Positions 38,085 to 49,552 of a stretch of DNA of 64,000 nt are shown here, piece by piece. The DNA lies in NCBI GenBank assembly GCA_029204225.1, contig CM055100.1, forward strand, positions 46,189,996-46,253,995, read 5' to 3'. This DNA is from Diphasiastrum complanatum. Its lineage: Eukaryota; Streptophyta; Lycopodiopsida; Lycopodiales; Lycopodiaceae. The stretch's first letter is position 1, and the number at the start of each line of letters is the position of its first letter. A program made the position numbers and the translations under genes. Below the pieces are notes generated by a model. The model saw only the letters and a program-made list of their open reading frames with translations. It was not told the DNA's origin and searched no databases.

Positions 38085-38840
38085 GTCGATACTTTCTAAC
38101 CTACCTAGCCAGTTGCAACCTATTCCAAAACTATCACTTATCTACACTAAGGGATAGCTTCCTAATTTAACTGGGTCAATCTACAAGTAAATCTAACCTA
38201 ATTTATCTAACTTATGTAAACTGTCTACTCTAGACTAATCTAAGCTAGTCTACACTATTGGCTAGCCTACCTATCTATCTGATTTACCTAACTACCTAAA
38301 TCTATAGGTCATGGTAAATTGCTATTCTAATCTAAGGATCTCGGACTTCTATGATTAACTAGACCTACATCTATGCTAGGGGTCGAACTAGTCTAAAATC
38401 TACTCGACTAACTATTTGCCTCCACCTAATCTAAGTGCTATCTTCCTAGGATAATTAGGGCTAACTACTCCTAACTAACAGATCTATCTGAACTAGGACC
38501 AACTAACTAAGGAATTCTAATCTGGCCTACCCTATCCTATCTAAGCTACATAAGGGTCATGGTCAACAATGATCCTAGTCTATGGGTCTTGATCAGTTAC
38601 TCTAAGGTTAATTGATCTAAAATCTATCTAACGAACCAAAATACCTAGATCTAATTAGCCTTCCTAGTTGAATCCTAGCTATTGGTTCAGGGTCATCAGG
38701 CTAGCAAATTTCTAATTGCTCTTCCTAGGCTAAAACTAATCTAACTAGCTAAGTAGAACTAATCTAAATTAACTATTGAATCTAGCTATCCAACCTATCT
38801 AGCTATTCTAGATCTAATTGGGCTAAGGATCTAATTTCTA
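38085..38840. repeat. CTA-rich degenerate tract
   Basis: Some 750 bases composed largely of CTAA, CTAC, CTAG, CTAT and TCTA words with few G on the plus strand and no clear unit length. It resembles a decayed satellite or amplified short word. Confidence 0.7.
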
Positions 38841-38870
38841 ACTCCCACACTTTCCAGCACCCAATTGTAC

Positions 38871-39486
38871 TTGATAAACCTATCAGATCCAGCGCTCTAG
38901 CCCACACGAATTTTAGTCATTCCATAAGGCAGATTAGCTCGCTAGTTTCCATCTATGTCAGACACATTAATTATAGATTCTAGTGCTCAAATCTGCTTGC
39001 CAGTCCAACATTTCTAGTAGGTTCTCAAGCACTCTTTCTAATGTTGCATTTCTAGCTCTTGTTGTCTGAATCTCCAAAATAGGACTGTGCCCTGTTTCTA
39101 AAATCAATGGACAAGGCAAAGCTGAATGTCTTTCAGCTCTATTGTGCTCCAGAGAGCCAATAAAATTAGGAATTGTTGTGATTGATAAGAAGTACACTTG
39201 ATTTGGCAATGAGGAGGTCAATGCCACAACGAAAAATGGCATGGAGATATTTTCCTTTTCAACAACCTGATCAGGAACAGCTGGAATAGTGTTTGATCCT
39301 CTTGAAAATGCTTAAGGTGCTAGTTTGTCTGATAGGCTTCCGTTTGTAGTGCTAAGATTTCACCCTATCAAGCCACTTCTAGATCGAGACTCAAGTTATG
39401 AGTTCCATGAAAAATGGCTTATTATTGCTTGTTCCTTAAGGTCATGGTTGGTGCCTTGGTATCTTCGTTAGGTTCAGCATGCTGAA
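38871..39486. other. No gene recognised
   Basis: Between the CTA-rich LTR and the end of the next Copia there is one 91-codon minus frame (38,967-39,242) with no family resemblance. The 3' LTR expected for the Copia at 39.5 kb was not found here. Confidence 0.4.
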
Positions 39487-40009
39487 GAACTTCTAATGCT
39501 TGATCATGGGAAGCGCTTTGGTGAAGATATCTGTGACCATTTTTGTTGCTATTGAAGGATCACTTGCCCTGAGAAAACTTTCTCCCAAATGAAATGATAC
39601 TGGATTTCTATGTGCTTGGATTTGCCATGAAATCTGGGATTCAGTGACAGTGAAATACAGCTCATGTTGTCACACAAAATGGTGGTAGCATTAAACTAAA
39701 TGTGATGTAAATTGTAAAGTAACAACCTGATCCATATAGCTTCTTTTGAAGCTTGACATGCTACGATGTACTCTGCTTCTATTGAAGAAAGCATGACTGA
39801 TTTCTACTTCCTTGAGTTCAACAAAATCAGTCCCCCCTGCCAGATATAAACAGAACCCAGAGGTAGATTTTTTGGTAGAAACTGTTCCCGCCCAATCTGA
39901 GTTGGAATAGCCTCGCAGGACAAGTGGGTCGATAGCATTTCCATCGTAACATAAGATGTGATCTAAACTTCCTTAAATGTATCTCATCACTCTCTTCAAT
40001 ACTTTCCAA
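39487..40009 (-). pseudogene. Copia RNase H, degraded
   Basis: Following RT: HWKVLKRVMRYI, a stop, then RGYSNSDWAG (catalytic Asp), STSGFCLYLAGG and, after further breaks, TDIFTKALPMIKH at the domain end. The ESEY and CDNQ segments are scrambled. Confidence 0.8.
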
Positions 40010-40812
40010 TGAGAGATCTTGGGATTAGACATGAATTGACTTAACGTGTTGACAATGTATGCTAAATCCAGTCTAGTACACAACATTGCATACATTAGAG
40101 ATCCGATTAGTGAATGATAAGGGTACTTCGCTAATTCGAGTACTTCATTATCAGTCTCAACACAATAAGGTTTAGTCAATACTATACTTGGATCCATTGG
40201 AGTATCAATTGGTTTGCAATCAAACATATGAAATTTTTCTAAAATGACTTTTAGATATGTCTGCTGGCTAAGATAGATCTTATTCTGAAGTCTATCTCTA
40301 GTAATGTGAATTCCTAGCAAAGAATGAACAGCTCCTAAATCAGTCATGTCAAATTCCTTTGACAGATCACTCTTAGTAGTGTGCAGTAGAGAAGTGTCAT
40401 GAGACAGAATAAATGCATCATCTACGTAAAGAGCTATGTAAACTGAATTGGTGTCTATATGCTTTGAATAAACAATACTGTCAGCTGAATTGTTTGCAAA
40501 TCCCAATTGAATGAGATAAGAGTTGATTCTATCGAACCATGCTCTTGCGGCCTATTTCAGACTGTGGATTGCTTTGTGCAACTTGCACACTTTGTGCTCT
40601 TGGCCTTTGACTTTGAATCCTTCCAGTTGGAAGGTGTACAGCTCCTCTTCGACATTGCCATTGAGAAATGTTGTCTTGACATCCATTTGGTGCATTTCGA
40701 GATCTTCCGCGGCTGCTAATGCAATCAGATTCTTGATTGATTGCATCTTGATGATAGGACTGAAAACTTCTTGATAATCTACTCTTTGGACTTGAGTGAA
40801 TCCCTTAGCCAC
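39973..40812 (-). pseudogene. Copia reverse transcriptase
   Basis: KGFTQVQRVDYQEVFSPI, HQMDVKTTFLNG (catalytic Asp), CKLHKAIHSLK, one in-frame stop near 40,553, then IALYVDDAFILS (YVDD), MTDLGAVHSLLGI and YHSLIGSLMYAMLCTRLD. Only one stop interrupts the catalytic region. Confidence 0.9.
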
Positions 40813-40843
40813 CAGCCATGCTTTCCATTTAGCAATGGAACCA

Positions 40844-41957
40844 TCAGAGTTGATCTTCTTTTTGAAAATCCACTTGTTGTCGATAACTCTTTTGTGAGTG
40901 GGGAAGTCCAGGTCTGATTGTCAAAAGTGAGTTGTACTCGCTTTCCATAGCTTCTTGCCACTTCACAGCATCCTTGGAGTTAATTGCTTCTGCTAGGCTC
41001 TCTAGTTCTTTTGATGAAGTCCAAAATGATTGAGGTGCATACCTCTTAGGAGCTGTCCGAGTCCGTGAGGATCTGCGGATGTTGGGTTGACCGGGATGTG
41101 CTAATTCTTCTTCTTGAACTTCTCCAGATCTGTTCGAGCTTGTTTGGTATGGTCTGGTGACAGGTATTGTCTGCTGCTCGGCTTCTGTAGCTGTAGCTAC
41201 AAGTTCTGTAGAAGAATCATCAACGTTGGAAGGTTGAATGCTACGTAGAATAGGATGAAATAACATATCATTGTTTATCGATGGTTGTTTGAAATCATAG
41301 TATGTATGTTCTTGAAATATTACATCCCTAGAGACAAATACTACATTGGTGGATGGATCATAAACTTTATAAGCTTTATGTTCATTAGGATAGCCAATGA
41401 AAATACATTTATTTGTCCTATGGTCTAGCTTCTTCCTAAGTTGTTTAGGAATGTGAACAAAACATATACAACCAAAGATTTTTAAATGTCTAACACTAGG
41501 CTTGTGCCCATGCCAAACTTCATAAGGTGTTTTGTTGTTGATGGCTTTGGTGCTGGATCTGTTCTGTACGTAACAGGCAGTAGCAGTAGCTTCTGTCCAA
41601 AACTTTGCAGGTAGGTGTGCTTGATGTAGCATTGACTTGGCTGAGTTGAGAAGAGTCCAGTTCTTCCTTTATGCAATCCCGTTTTGTTGAGGTGAATAGA
41701 GTGAACTATCTTTTGATGCCATGTTCAGCTAGGTTGTCGGACATCTCATTGGAGATGTATTCGTCGCCACCGTCAGTTTGGAGTGCCTTCACTTTTCTAG
41801 ATGTTTGTGTCTCAGCTGTGACCTTGAATCTCTCGAAGCATTCAAAGGCTTCAGATTTGTGCTTAATGAACATGACTATAGACCATCTGGAGTAATTATC
41901 TATGAAAGTAATAAATAGATTGCATCTCCTAAGGATGGATTTGGCATTGGACCACAA
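40844..41957 (-). pseudogene. Copia integrase core and C-terminal tail
   Basis: The frame 41,957-41,706 has FITFIDNYSRWSIVMFIKHK and the second-Asp region TDGGDEYISNEM. After a break, frame 41,632-40,844 has ATACYVQNRSSTKAI, FGCICFVHIPKQLRKKLD, KCIFIGYPNEHKAYKVYDP and the long linker towards RT (SSRTRTAPKRY). The Asp/Asp/Glu core is interrupted by stops near 41,670-41,700. Confidence 0.87.
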
Positions 41958-41976
41958 AGATCGCTATGTACAAGAG

Positions 41977-42644
41977 CTAATACATGCTTTGATTTGATGG
42001 AATGTGATTTTGAAAACTTGCTTCTAGAGTGCTTCCATAGATGCATGATTCACAAAAGAAAGATTTCCTATCTAATGAAGAAGAGAAATTCAAACCATCA
42101 ACTAAATTATTACAAAGCATATAAGAAAGTGATCTTGTATTCACATGTCCAAATCGACTATGCCACAGAACAGCACTGTCGTTTACATTTTCATTAGATA
42201 TACTAGCTAATGCAACTAAATTAGCGAGTACATAAAGGTTCCTGACTCTAGTGCATGTAGTCAGAGGAGTATATTTCTCGAATATTGTATACTCCTCAGA
42301 TGAGAAGGTAACAATGTAGCCCTCATCAGTTATCTTCGAGACTGATAATAGGTTCTTTGGCAACTGAGAAACATGAAGGACGTTAGGAACACAAATGGAC
42401 AGATCGTTGTTGAAGCTGATCTTCACTGCTCCTTTGCCTTCCACGCGTATGGTGCTAGAATCTACGAGGTAGATAAATTGGTCTCTGCTGTAAGCTATGT
42501 ACTCCGTAAACCATTCCTTGCGAGAGGTCATGTGTTGGGTAGTGTCGTTGTCCAGGTACCAGAGCTATCACAATCTTCACTATTGTTGTAAGCCATTAAC
42601 AAGTGTGTGTCTTGCTCCTTGAATTCGTCGCATTGGAAGAGTCT
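41977..42644 (-). pseudogene. Copia protease and GAG-pre-integrase, 3' side of the insertion
   Basis: TTQHMTSRKEWFTEY marks the region after the protease active site. LWHSRFGHVNTRSLSYM with FFCESCIYG is the HHCC zinc domain. The active-site triad is damaged (DNDT in place of DSGA). The right end, FQCDEFKEQ, stops at the LTR edge of the inserted element at 42,645. Confidence 0.83.
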
Positions 42645-43443
42645 TGTGCAAAAAGTACAAAAAGGACCAAGAGTGGATCCTAATCCGATCCTCAAGAGGG
42701 ATTGGTTGTTAGATTATCTGATCTATCAATCTACTTGAGATTAAGATCAATTCTAGACACAAAATCCTAACAAGAACAATCATTAATTGAAGGTAGGTGT
42801 ACTTTCTGGTTTCCCACATGTGAAACACTGTCTGAGTATAGACTCCAACCTAAAAATCAAGTACACATTAATAGCATCTCAAAACAAGAGAATCACTCAA
42901 AATTGCTTCCAAAACCAAGATTGGTGTCTCACAATGATTATGGCCAAATGTGGCTCTATATATACAATAAATGAGAGCTCGTGGTACTGATCATCCCTTT
43001 GATCCCACATGTGTGAAGGTGCTTTGTCATATGATGATTCATCATGCAAAACTAACACTTGGACAAAACCTTCTATTTTGAGCACTTTTGGTCATTTTCC
43101 TTCTATATGGAGATCTACTTCAAAATCTTCTAGAAGTCAAAATTCGTCTACTTCATCTTATTCCACACATGTGAGCTGTTTTCTACACATGGGATGTGAC
43201 ACCTAACCAAAGGATGTGGCTCATGCAATCAATAGATTGATGCCATGTGTCATATGTCTAGAAAACTAGTTTTTTGGCCTTTTTAGCCACTAGAACTTGA
43301 ATTAAATCATATGTACAACCTATATGATTATGGTACATGACAAGTACACTATTTCCACACGTGGAAACAGGCTCCACACATGTGTAATCATCCTATATAC
43401 AAGATTTTTGGCCTCTACCAAGCTTATTTTTGCATTTTTCACA
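42645..43443 (-). repeat. 3' LTR of nested Copia
   Basis: 799 bp. A TATATATA box in minus sense lies near 42,954-42,966, and CACATGTGTG-type E-box words occur near 43,005, 43,165 and 43,375. Small differences from the 5' LTR include single substitutions near its ends and two one-base indels. Confidence 0.93.
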
Positions 43444-43613
43444 CTCCTCAAAAATCTATCTTGGTAAATCTAGCATAGATCTATCTATAAATCCAAGAGC
43501 CAATCTTAATTTTATAAATGAATCTTTAGACAATGCCTTGTTGAGTATATCAGCAATGCAATCTGATGATGAAATATGAATAAGCTTGATCTCCTTTGCT
43601 CGCACTTTCTCCA

Positions 43614-44072
43614 TCACGAAATGATGTGCAATCTCGATGTGCTTTGTTCGAGCATGGAAGACTGGATTGTTTGCAAGTTTTGAGCTGCTTGATTATCACA
43701 ATATTTGCATGGAATGTCTTCATCCTTGATCATATGTAGCTCCTCCAAAAGCCTTTTAAAACAAAGAACCTCCTTTGTTGTTGTTGTCATAGCTTTATAT
43801 TCGGATTCTGTTGATGAAAGAGAGATGGTATCTTGCTTTTTGGAAAGCCAAGATATAACTCCTTTACATAAGAATGTAGCAAATGCACTTATGGATCTTC
43901 TATCCATCTTGTCACCTGCAAAACTTGAGTCTGAATATGCTCTCAAACAAATATTAGTCCTTTCATAAACTATGCCAAAGACTTTTGTAGCCGAGATGTT
44001 TAACACCCTTTTTGCTCCTTTCCAATGACATATTAATGGACTTGCATGTATTGACTCAACTTTCCAACACAA
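43614..44072 (-). pseudogene. Nested Copia RNase H
   Basis: CHWKGAKRVLNI, RAYSDSSFAGD (Asp), SWLSKKQDTISLSSTESEYK (Glu) and CKYCDNQAAQNL (Asp) are all present in one frame of 152 codons. One frameshift separates it from the RT connection upstream. Confidence 0.9.
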
Positions 44073-44843
44073 AAACTAAGATATGGTCTAGTGATAGTTA
44101 AGTATATCAAGGAACATTCTATAGGTAGTGATGTCCTCAAAGGATGCTTCATCACTTTCCTTAGAGACTTTTACACTTAGTTCCATAGGAGTTTCAACTC
44201 CTTTACAATCAATCATGCCAATTCTTGCTAAGATTGATCTAGCATACTTAGATTGACATATGAAGGTAAAGTCATTACTTTTGGTGACTTATATTCCAAG
44301 TATAACTTTAAGAAGTCCTAGATCTACCATCTTAAATTCACTAGACAAAGAAACTTTTACATTCTTAATGCTATCTAGATCATTTCCTGTGAGTATAATG
44401 TCATCAACATATAAAACTAAGATAATGATCTTTCCATCATTACATTTGTAGTACAATTATGGTTCATAAGAACTTACAACAAATCCAATGGAAATAAGAT
44501 AGGAATGCAACCTAGAGTACCATGCTCTTGGTGCTTGCTTGAGTCCATAAAGACTCTTCTTCAAGAGACACACCTTGTCTTCTTCTCCATCTTTGATGAA
44601 GCCCTCAGGTTGGCACATGTAGATTTCCTCTTCCAAGAATCCATTCAAGAAAGCATTTGTCACATCAAGTTGAAAGAGCTCCCATTTGAAAGAAGTTGCA
44701 AGACATATGATTAATCTAATGGTCACAAGCTTTGCAACAGGTGCAAAGGTTTCATCATAATCTATGCCTTTGACTTGCAAAAAACCTTTTGCTACAAGTC
44801 TAGCTTTGTACTTATGAATGGAACCATCTTGATTATATTTCAA
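44073..44843 (-). pseudogene. Nested Copia reverse transcriptase
   Basis: HKYKARLVAKGFLQVKGIDY, FQLDVTNAFLNG (Asp), LYGLKQAPRAWY, one stop near 44,457, then ILVLYVDDIILTGNDLDS (YVDD), MVDLGLLKVILGI and PMELSVKV. Two or three stops in the window of about 770 bases; otherwise all RT motifs are intact. Confidence 0.9.
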
Positions 44844-46118
44844 TCTATATATCCATTTACAAGTAAGAGCTTCTTTCCATAAGGTAAATCAACAAGTTTC
44901 CAAGTTTGATTTTCCATTAATGCATCAAACTCTACTTGCATAGCTTTCCTCCAATATTGAGACTTATTTGCTTCCACAAAACTAGTTGGTTCTTCAAGCA
45001 TAGTAGTCAAGAAAGTATAAGAGTTGAGTAGTTGAGAATCTTCCCTTTGCTCCCCTTTGTCACTATAAGTGAGCCTTGATGGCTCAATCCTTGTCCTTGT
45101 TGATCTTCCTGGCACCCTTGGACTTGGAGTAGGTTCCATTAGCATGATCTTTGACAAGTTGAGTGTTGCTGGAAGTCACCTTTCCTTTGGCTTAGAGAGA
45201 TTCATCAAAAAGTACATCTCTATTAGCAACAACTTTTTTTGTAATAGGATCATATATCCTATAGGCTTTCTTACTTTCACTATAACCAACAAAGATGCCT
45301 TTGAAAGAAGTGGCATCTTCCTTTTTCCTTGTTTCTAAAGGAATGTGTACATAACAAGTACATCCAGAAACTTTCAAGTCACTAAGATTTGGCTTTTTGC
45401 CAAACAATACTTCATAAGGTGTAAGTTCTATAATGGCACTATTAGTCATTCTATTACAAAGAAAGTTTGCACATAAAATAGCTTCTCCCCAAAATGAAAT
45501 AGAAAGAGATGTATCTAATCTCATAGATTTAGCACACTCACATAGTGTCTTATTCTTTCTCTCAGCTACTCCATTTTGTTGTGGAGTATATGTACAAGTA
45601 AGCTCTCTCTTTATGCCAATAGCTTCACAAAACTATTTCATCCTATTGGAGATGTACTCTCCTCCATTATCACTTCCTAATACTTTCAAGCTAGTATAAA
45701 GTTGCTTTTCCACAAGAGTTTTGAACTTTACAAAGGACTCAAAAACTTCACTTTTCTTAGACAAGAGATAAACCCAAGAGTATCTTGATTTATCATCAAT
45801 AAAAGTGACATACATTAGAGCTCCACCATTTGATTCATGTGAAAATGAATGAACATCCGAGTGTATAAGGTTAAGAGGAGAGTTAGATCTTATCAAAGAT
45901 CTCTTGAAAGGAAGCTTATGAGATTTGGAGAGTCCACAAGCTTCACAAAGCTTGCCACACTTGGATATGATTTTGGGAAGTCCTCTTGCTAGCTCCTTTG
46001 TCACCATGGTCTCCATAGCTTTGTAGTTAGGATGGCCTAACCCTTTGTGCCATAATTTCACTTGAGTGAGCTCCTCCCTTGCCATGTTCACACTTCCAAC
46101 CATCACATTACCATCCAA
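44840..46118 (-). pseudogene. Nested Copia GAG-pre-integrase and integrase
   Basis: LWHKGLGHPNYKAM with CEACGLSKSHKL is the HHCC domain. LIHSDVHSF, VLGSDNGGEYISN and TPQQNGVAERKN give the D, D and E of the core. SGCTCYVHIPLETRKK and GIFVGYSESKKAYRIYDP form the tail. Stops lie at about 45,633 (after NRMK) and 45,190. The catalytic residues are all readable. Confidence 0.9.
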
Positions 46119-47257
46119 TTTGAATAACCTCCCTTGCTTGAAACCACTAGTACATAAAGAACATTGTCTAGATCTACTTTTTTAGATGATCCTAGACATA
46201 AAGGAATGGATCCAACACCTAAAATCTCACATTCTTGATCACTTGCAGTGAAGATAAATCTATTAGAACTATTGTAAGAAAGTAGATTAGAAAAGTAGTC
46301 TTTTTGGTGAGTCATGTGAGAGCTTGCCCCACTATCAATCCACCAAGTGTCTTGATTAGATGTTTGTGGTGAGGATACCATCAAAGATAGATTGCCTTCT
46401 TCCTCCTCCTCAAGCACAAGATTGCCTTGATTGTCCTTATCTTGGGCATTCTTCTTCTTGTAGCACTTGGATGCAAAATGTCCCTTTTTTCCACAAAAGA
46501 AACACTTTAGCTTCTTCTTGTCCTTCTTGCTCTTGCCTTTGGAACTTGATGCTCCATCTTTGTTCTCCATCTCCATGTCTTGAGTCTTCTTGGATGGAAA
46601 CTTCTTCTTCTTGCCTTTCAAAGAAAAGTTAGCTTTTTCATCACCATCATTCAAAGATAAGGAACTCATCCTACTTTTGATATGAAGCATTCTACTCTCC
46701 TCACTAACAAGCACACTTTGAAGTTTTTCAATACTAGGAAGTGAATTGTGAATAGCAAAGGTTTGAACAAGATTGGAATAATCATCTCTTAATCCATTCA
46801 AAATGATTTGAACTAATTCATCATCTTTGATTTTATCATCTATAGAAGACAACTCTTTATTCAAAGATTTGATCCTAAAGACATAATTTTGGGCACTTTC
46901 ACTACTTCCTTTCATGCTTTGAAGGATTTGATTCCTAAGCATGAGTATCCTTGAAGTGTTCTTGGATCCATAAATGGATTTTAATGAATCTCATGCCTCT
47001 TTGGATGTGGTACAAGATGAGATTTCTTTCAAAAGATCATTATTTACATTCATTTTTATGCAGTGTAATGCAACTCTACATCTCTTTTTGTACTTAGCCA
47101 ATTCAACTCCTCCTTGAGGTTCTACTTCCACCTCAAGTACTATGTCATAAAGATTATGAAGTACAAGCAAAGACTCCATTCGAACTATCCAAGTAGCATA
47201 ATTAGTGGATGTAAGTCTTTCACTAGCTTCAAGCAAAAAACCACCCATTGATGCCAT
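46103..47257 (-). pseudogene. Nested Copia gag and protease
   Basis: Starts MASMGGFLLEASERLTSTNY at 47,257; the Gag core follows (NGLRDDYSNLVQTF). A single stop near 46,990 sits where a Trp would be expected (EA-stop-DSLKS). CFFCGKKGHFASKC is a perfect CCHC knuckle in a Lys-rich context, then an acidic run and WWIDSGASSHMTHQKDY, the protease active site. The frame shifts near 46,130 before the pre-integrase domain. Confidence 0.9.
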
Positions 47258-47846
47258 TTTTGAATGTGAAAAAGCACTAGAAACTCTTATGGTTTCTCTA
47301 AGAGATCTGAACCTAAAGTCTTCTAGCAATTTAGAAAGCTTATAGACTCAATCCTATCACTCATGAACCAATCTAGAATGATGGAAATTTAGATTCTAGT
47401 CTCAACCTTGCAAAATCACTCCTTAATCTATGATTTTTAGCAATTTCTCTCTTCAACCTCAACATACACTCAAAAAATCAGAGAAGATCAATTAGTGCAC
47501 CTAATTCAAGCTTCAATTCTAATTTTTTGGCTGATCCAATCCAAGAACTAATCAAGGCATTAGATTTACTATAGAAAGTGGTTGATTTTGCACCAAAAAT
47601 CACTCAAATTGGATATGTGAGTCAAAGTCTACAAATTTTTGAAATCTCTTAGTCAAAACCAGAGTTGTACGGCCTCACACGTGTGAAAAGGGTTCCTACA
47701 ACCCACAACAAGATCTGGACCAAAAATTTTGAGGATAGCTATCAAATCCAACTCGCTACACAAAATTTGACTAGTTTCCAAAAAATTGCTAATTTTGGCT
47801 TTGATTTGGATTAACCCTATCAATTTCAACAAAACCTCTTGTACTA

Positions 47847-47859
47847 GGCTCTGATACCA
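47847..47859 (-). other. Primer-binding site of nested Copia
   Basis: The complement of TGGTATCAGAGCC lies directly against the 5' LTR end at 47,860. Confidence 0.88.
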
Positions 47860-48658
47860 TGTGCAAACAGTACAAAAAGGACCAAGAGTGGATCCTTATC
47901 CGATCCTCAAGAGGGATTGGTTGTTAGATTATCTGATCTATCAATCTACTTGAGATTAAGATCAATTCTAGACACAAAATCCTAACAAGAACAATCATTA
48001 ATTGAAGGTAGGTGTACTTTCTGGTTTCCCACATGTGAAACCCTGTCTGAGTATGGACTCCAACCTAAAAATCAAGTACACATTAATAGCATCTCAAAAC
48101 AAGAGAATCACTCAAAATTGCTTCCAAAACCAAGATTGGTGTCTCACAATGATTATGGCCAAATGTGGCTCTATATATACAATAAATGAGAGCTCGTGGT
48201 ACTGATCATCCCTTTGATCCCACATGTGTGAAGGTGCTTTGTCATATGATGATTCATCATGCAAAACTAACACTTGGACAAAACCTTCTTTTTTGAGCAC
48301 TTTTGGTCTATTTTCCTTCTATATGGAGATCTACTTCAAAATCTTCTAGAAGTCAAAATTCGTCTACTTCATCTTATTCCACACATGTGAGCTGTCCTCT
48401 ACACATGGGATGTGACACCTAACCAAAGGATGTGGCTCATGCAATCAATAGATTGATGCCATGTGTCATATGTCTAGAAAACTAGTTTTTGGCCTTTTTA
48501 GCCACTAGAACTTGAATTAAATCATATGTACAACCTATATGATTATGGTACATGACAAGTACACTATTTCCACACGTGGGAACAGGCTCCACACATGTGT
48601 AATCATCCTATATACAAGATTTTTGGCCTCTACCAAGCTTATTTTTGTATTTTTCACA
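47860..48658 (-). repeat. 5' LTR of nested Copia
   Basis: 799 bp, same length as the 3' LTR and nearly identical. It is flanked outside by GTCT, matching the GTCT before 42,645. Confidence 0.93.
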
Positions 48659-49500
48659 GTCTGGTTGCTGTTGTTGTTGTTTTTTCTTTGTCTTGTTGTA
48701 GATCCGAATATGACACTCCTTGATGTCATGATTGGATCTCTTGCAATATCTACAAAAAAGCTTCTTGCATGATTCACCATGCTCATCTTGAGTGTGAGGC
48801 TTTTGTTGTTGTTGCTCCACTTGATTCTTGCCCTTGGAATAGTCTTTCGTCTTGGTGTATAGAGCCATGGATTTGTCTTTGATGGACAGGCTGTAAGTCT
48901 TTCTCCACGTTTCTTCTTGAAGAAGATGACTGATCACCTTTTGAAGAGTGAGGTCGGTTTGTGTGGAGAACATCACCAGAAAGTGTTCATACAACTTTGG
49001 AAGAGAGAAAAGCTAGATCATAATGGCATCATCATCTTGAATAGAACATCATACAACTGATAACTGACTAACAGGGACTTGAAGTTGTTGATGTGAGAAG
49101 TGATGGCAGTAGAATCAGACATGCTAAGAGTAAAGAACTTGCTTCTAAGATGTAATCTCGTGGTTACATCGTGAGTCTCATAGAGACTTAATAACAAGTC
49201 CAATGCTTCCTTAGAGGTTTTGCACGTGGTAACGTGAGATATTTGGTAGTCGGCCAGATTGAGTGTGATACATGCTAAGGCCTTCTGATCTTTGATCCTC
49301 CAGGCCTTTGCTTGATCACCATCTTCTAGTTTCAGGTCTGCACCTTCTACTACATCCCAAATATCTCTATCTATCAACATCGTTCTAAGTTTTAACTTTC
49401 AGATGTCGAAGTTAGAACCATCGAACTTGTCAATGACTCTAGCTTCATTGAGTGATGAAGATGAAGAGCTACCTATATGAGACATGATAACAGTATACAA
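48659..49500 (-). pseudogene. Copia gag, 5' side of the insertion
   Basis: From the right: a start near 49,480 (SHIGSSSSSSLNEA), FDGSNFDI, then MLIDRDIWDVVEGADLKL, LNLADYQISHVTTC, SLYETHDVTTRLHLRSKFF, a break near 49,018, LQEETWRKTYSL, and the knuckle LFCRYCKRSNHDIKEC near 48,765-48,709. The Gln-rich end is cut at 48,659 by the nested element. Confidence 0.87.
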
Positions 49501-49539
49501 ATAAAACAAACTTATTCTCTCGGTTTATTTGAGCTACGC

Positions 49540-49551
49540 TCTGATACCAAT
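49540..49551 (-). other. Primer-binding site of the split Copia
   Basis: CTCTGATACCAA on the plus strand is the complement of TTGGTATCAGAG and lies next to the LTR end CCCCATCA at 49,553. Confidence 0.8.
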
Positions 49552-49552
49552 C

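Larger units (their letters stand above)
37774..38870 (-). repeat. 5' LTR of a truncated minus-strand Copia
   Basis: Lies upstream (minus sense) of the primer site. It contains a TATAAATAG box near 38,055-38,047 in minus orientation, a folded leader (37,937-37,983) and an unusual CTA-rich U3. The outer boundary near 38,870 was chosen from a terminal CA on the plus strand and is uncertain; no second copy is in the window. Confidence 0.6.
42645..48658 (-). mobile_element. Complete Copia retrotransposon nested in another Copia's gag
   Basis: Both LTRs are 799 bp (42,645-43,443 and 47,860-48,658), start TGTG/end CACA, and differ at only about ten places by eye. GTCT lies directly outside both ends, a target-site duplication. 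The primer site at 47,859-47,847 joins the 5' LTR. Joining 42,644 to 48,659 restores the gag of the host element, which confirms the insertion. Gag, protease, integrase, RT and RNase H are all present with few stops. Confidence 0.93.

Noticed and set aside
37774-38870. The CTA-rich tract as interstitial telomere repeat
   Set aside because: The plant telomere unit CCCTAAA is not present; words are CTAA/CTAC/CTAG without CCC runs or a 7-base period.
38967-39242. A 91-codon minus-strand ORF as a possible env-like or extra Copia gene
   Set aside because: No signal peptide or membrane segment pattern, no repeat of it in the other Copia elements and no link to an LTR.
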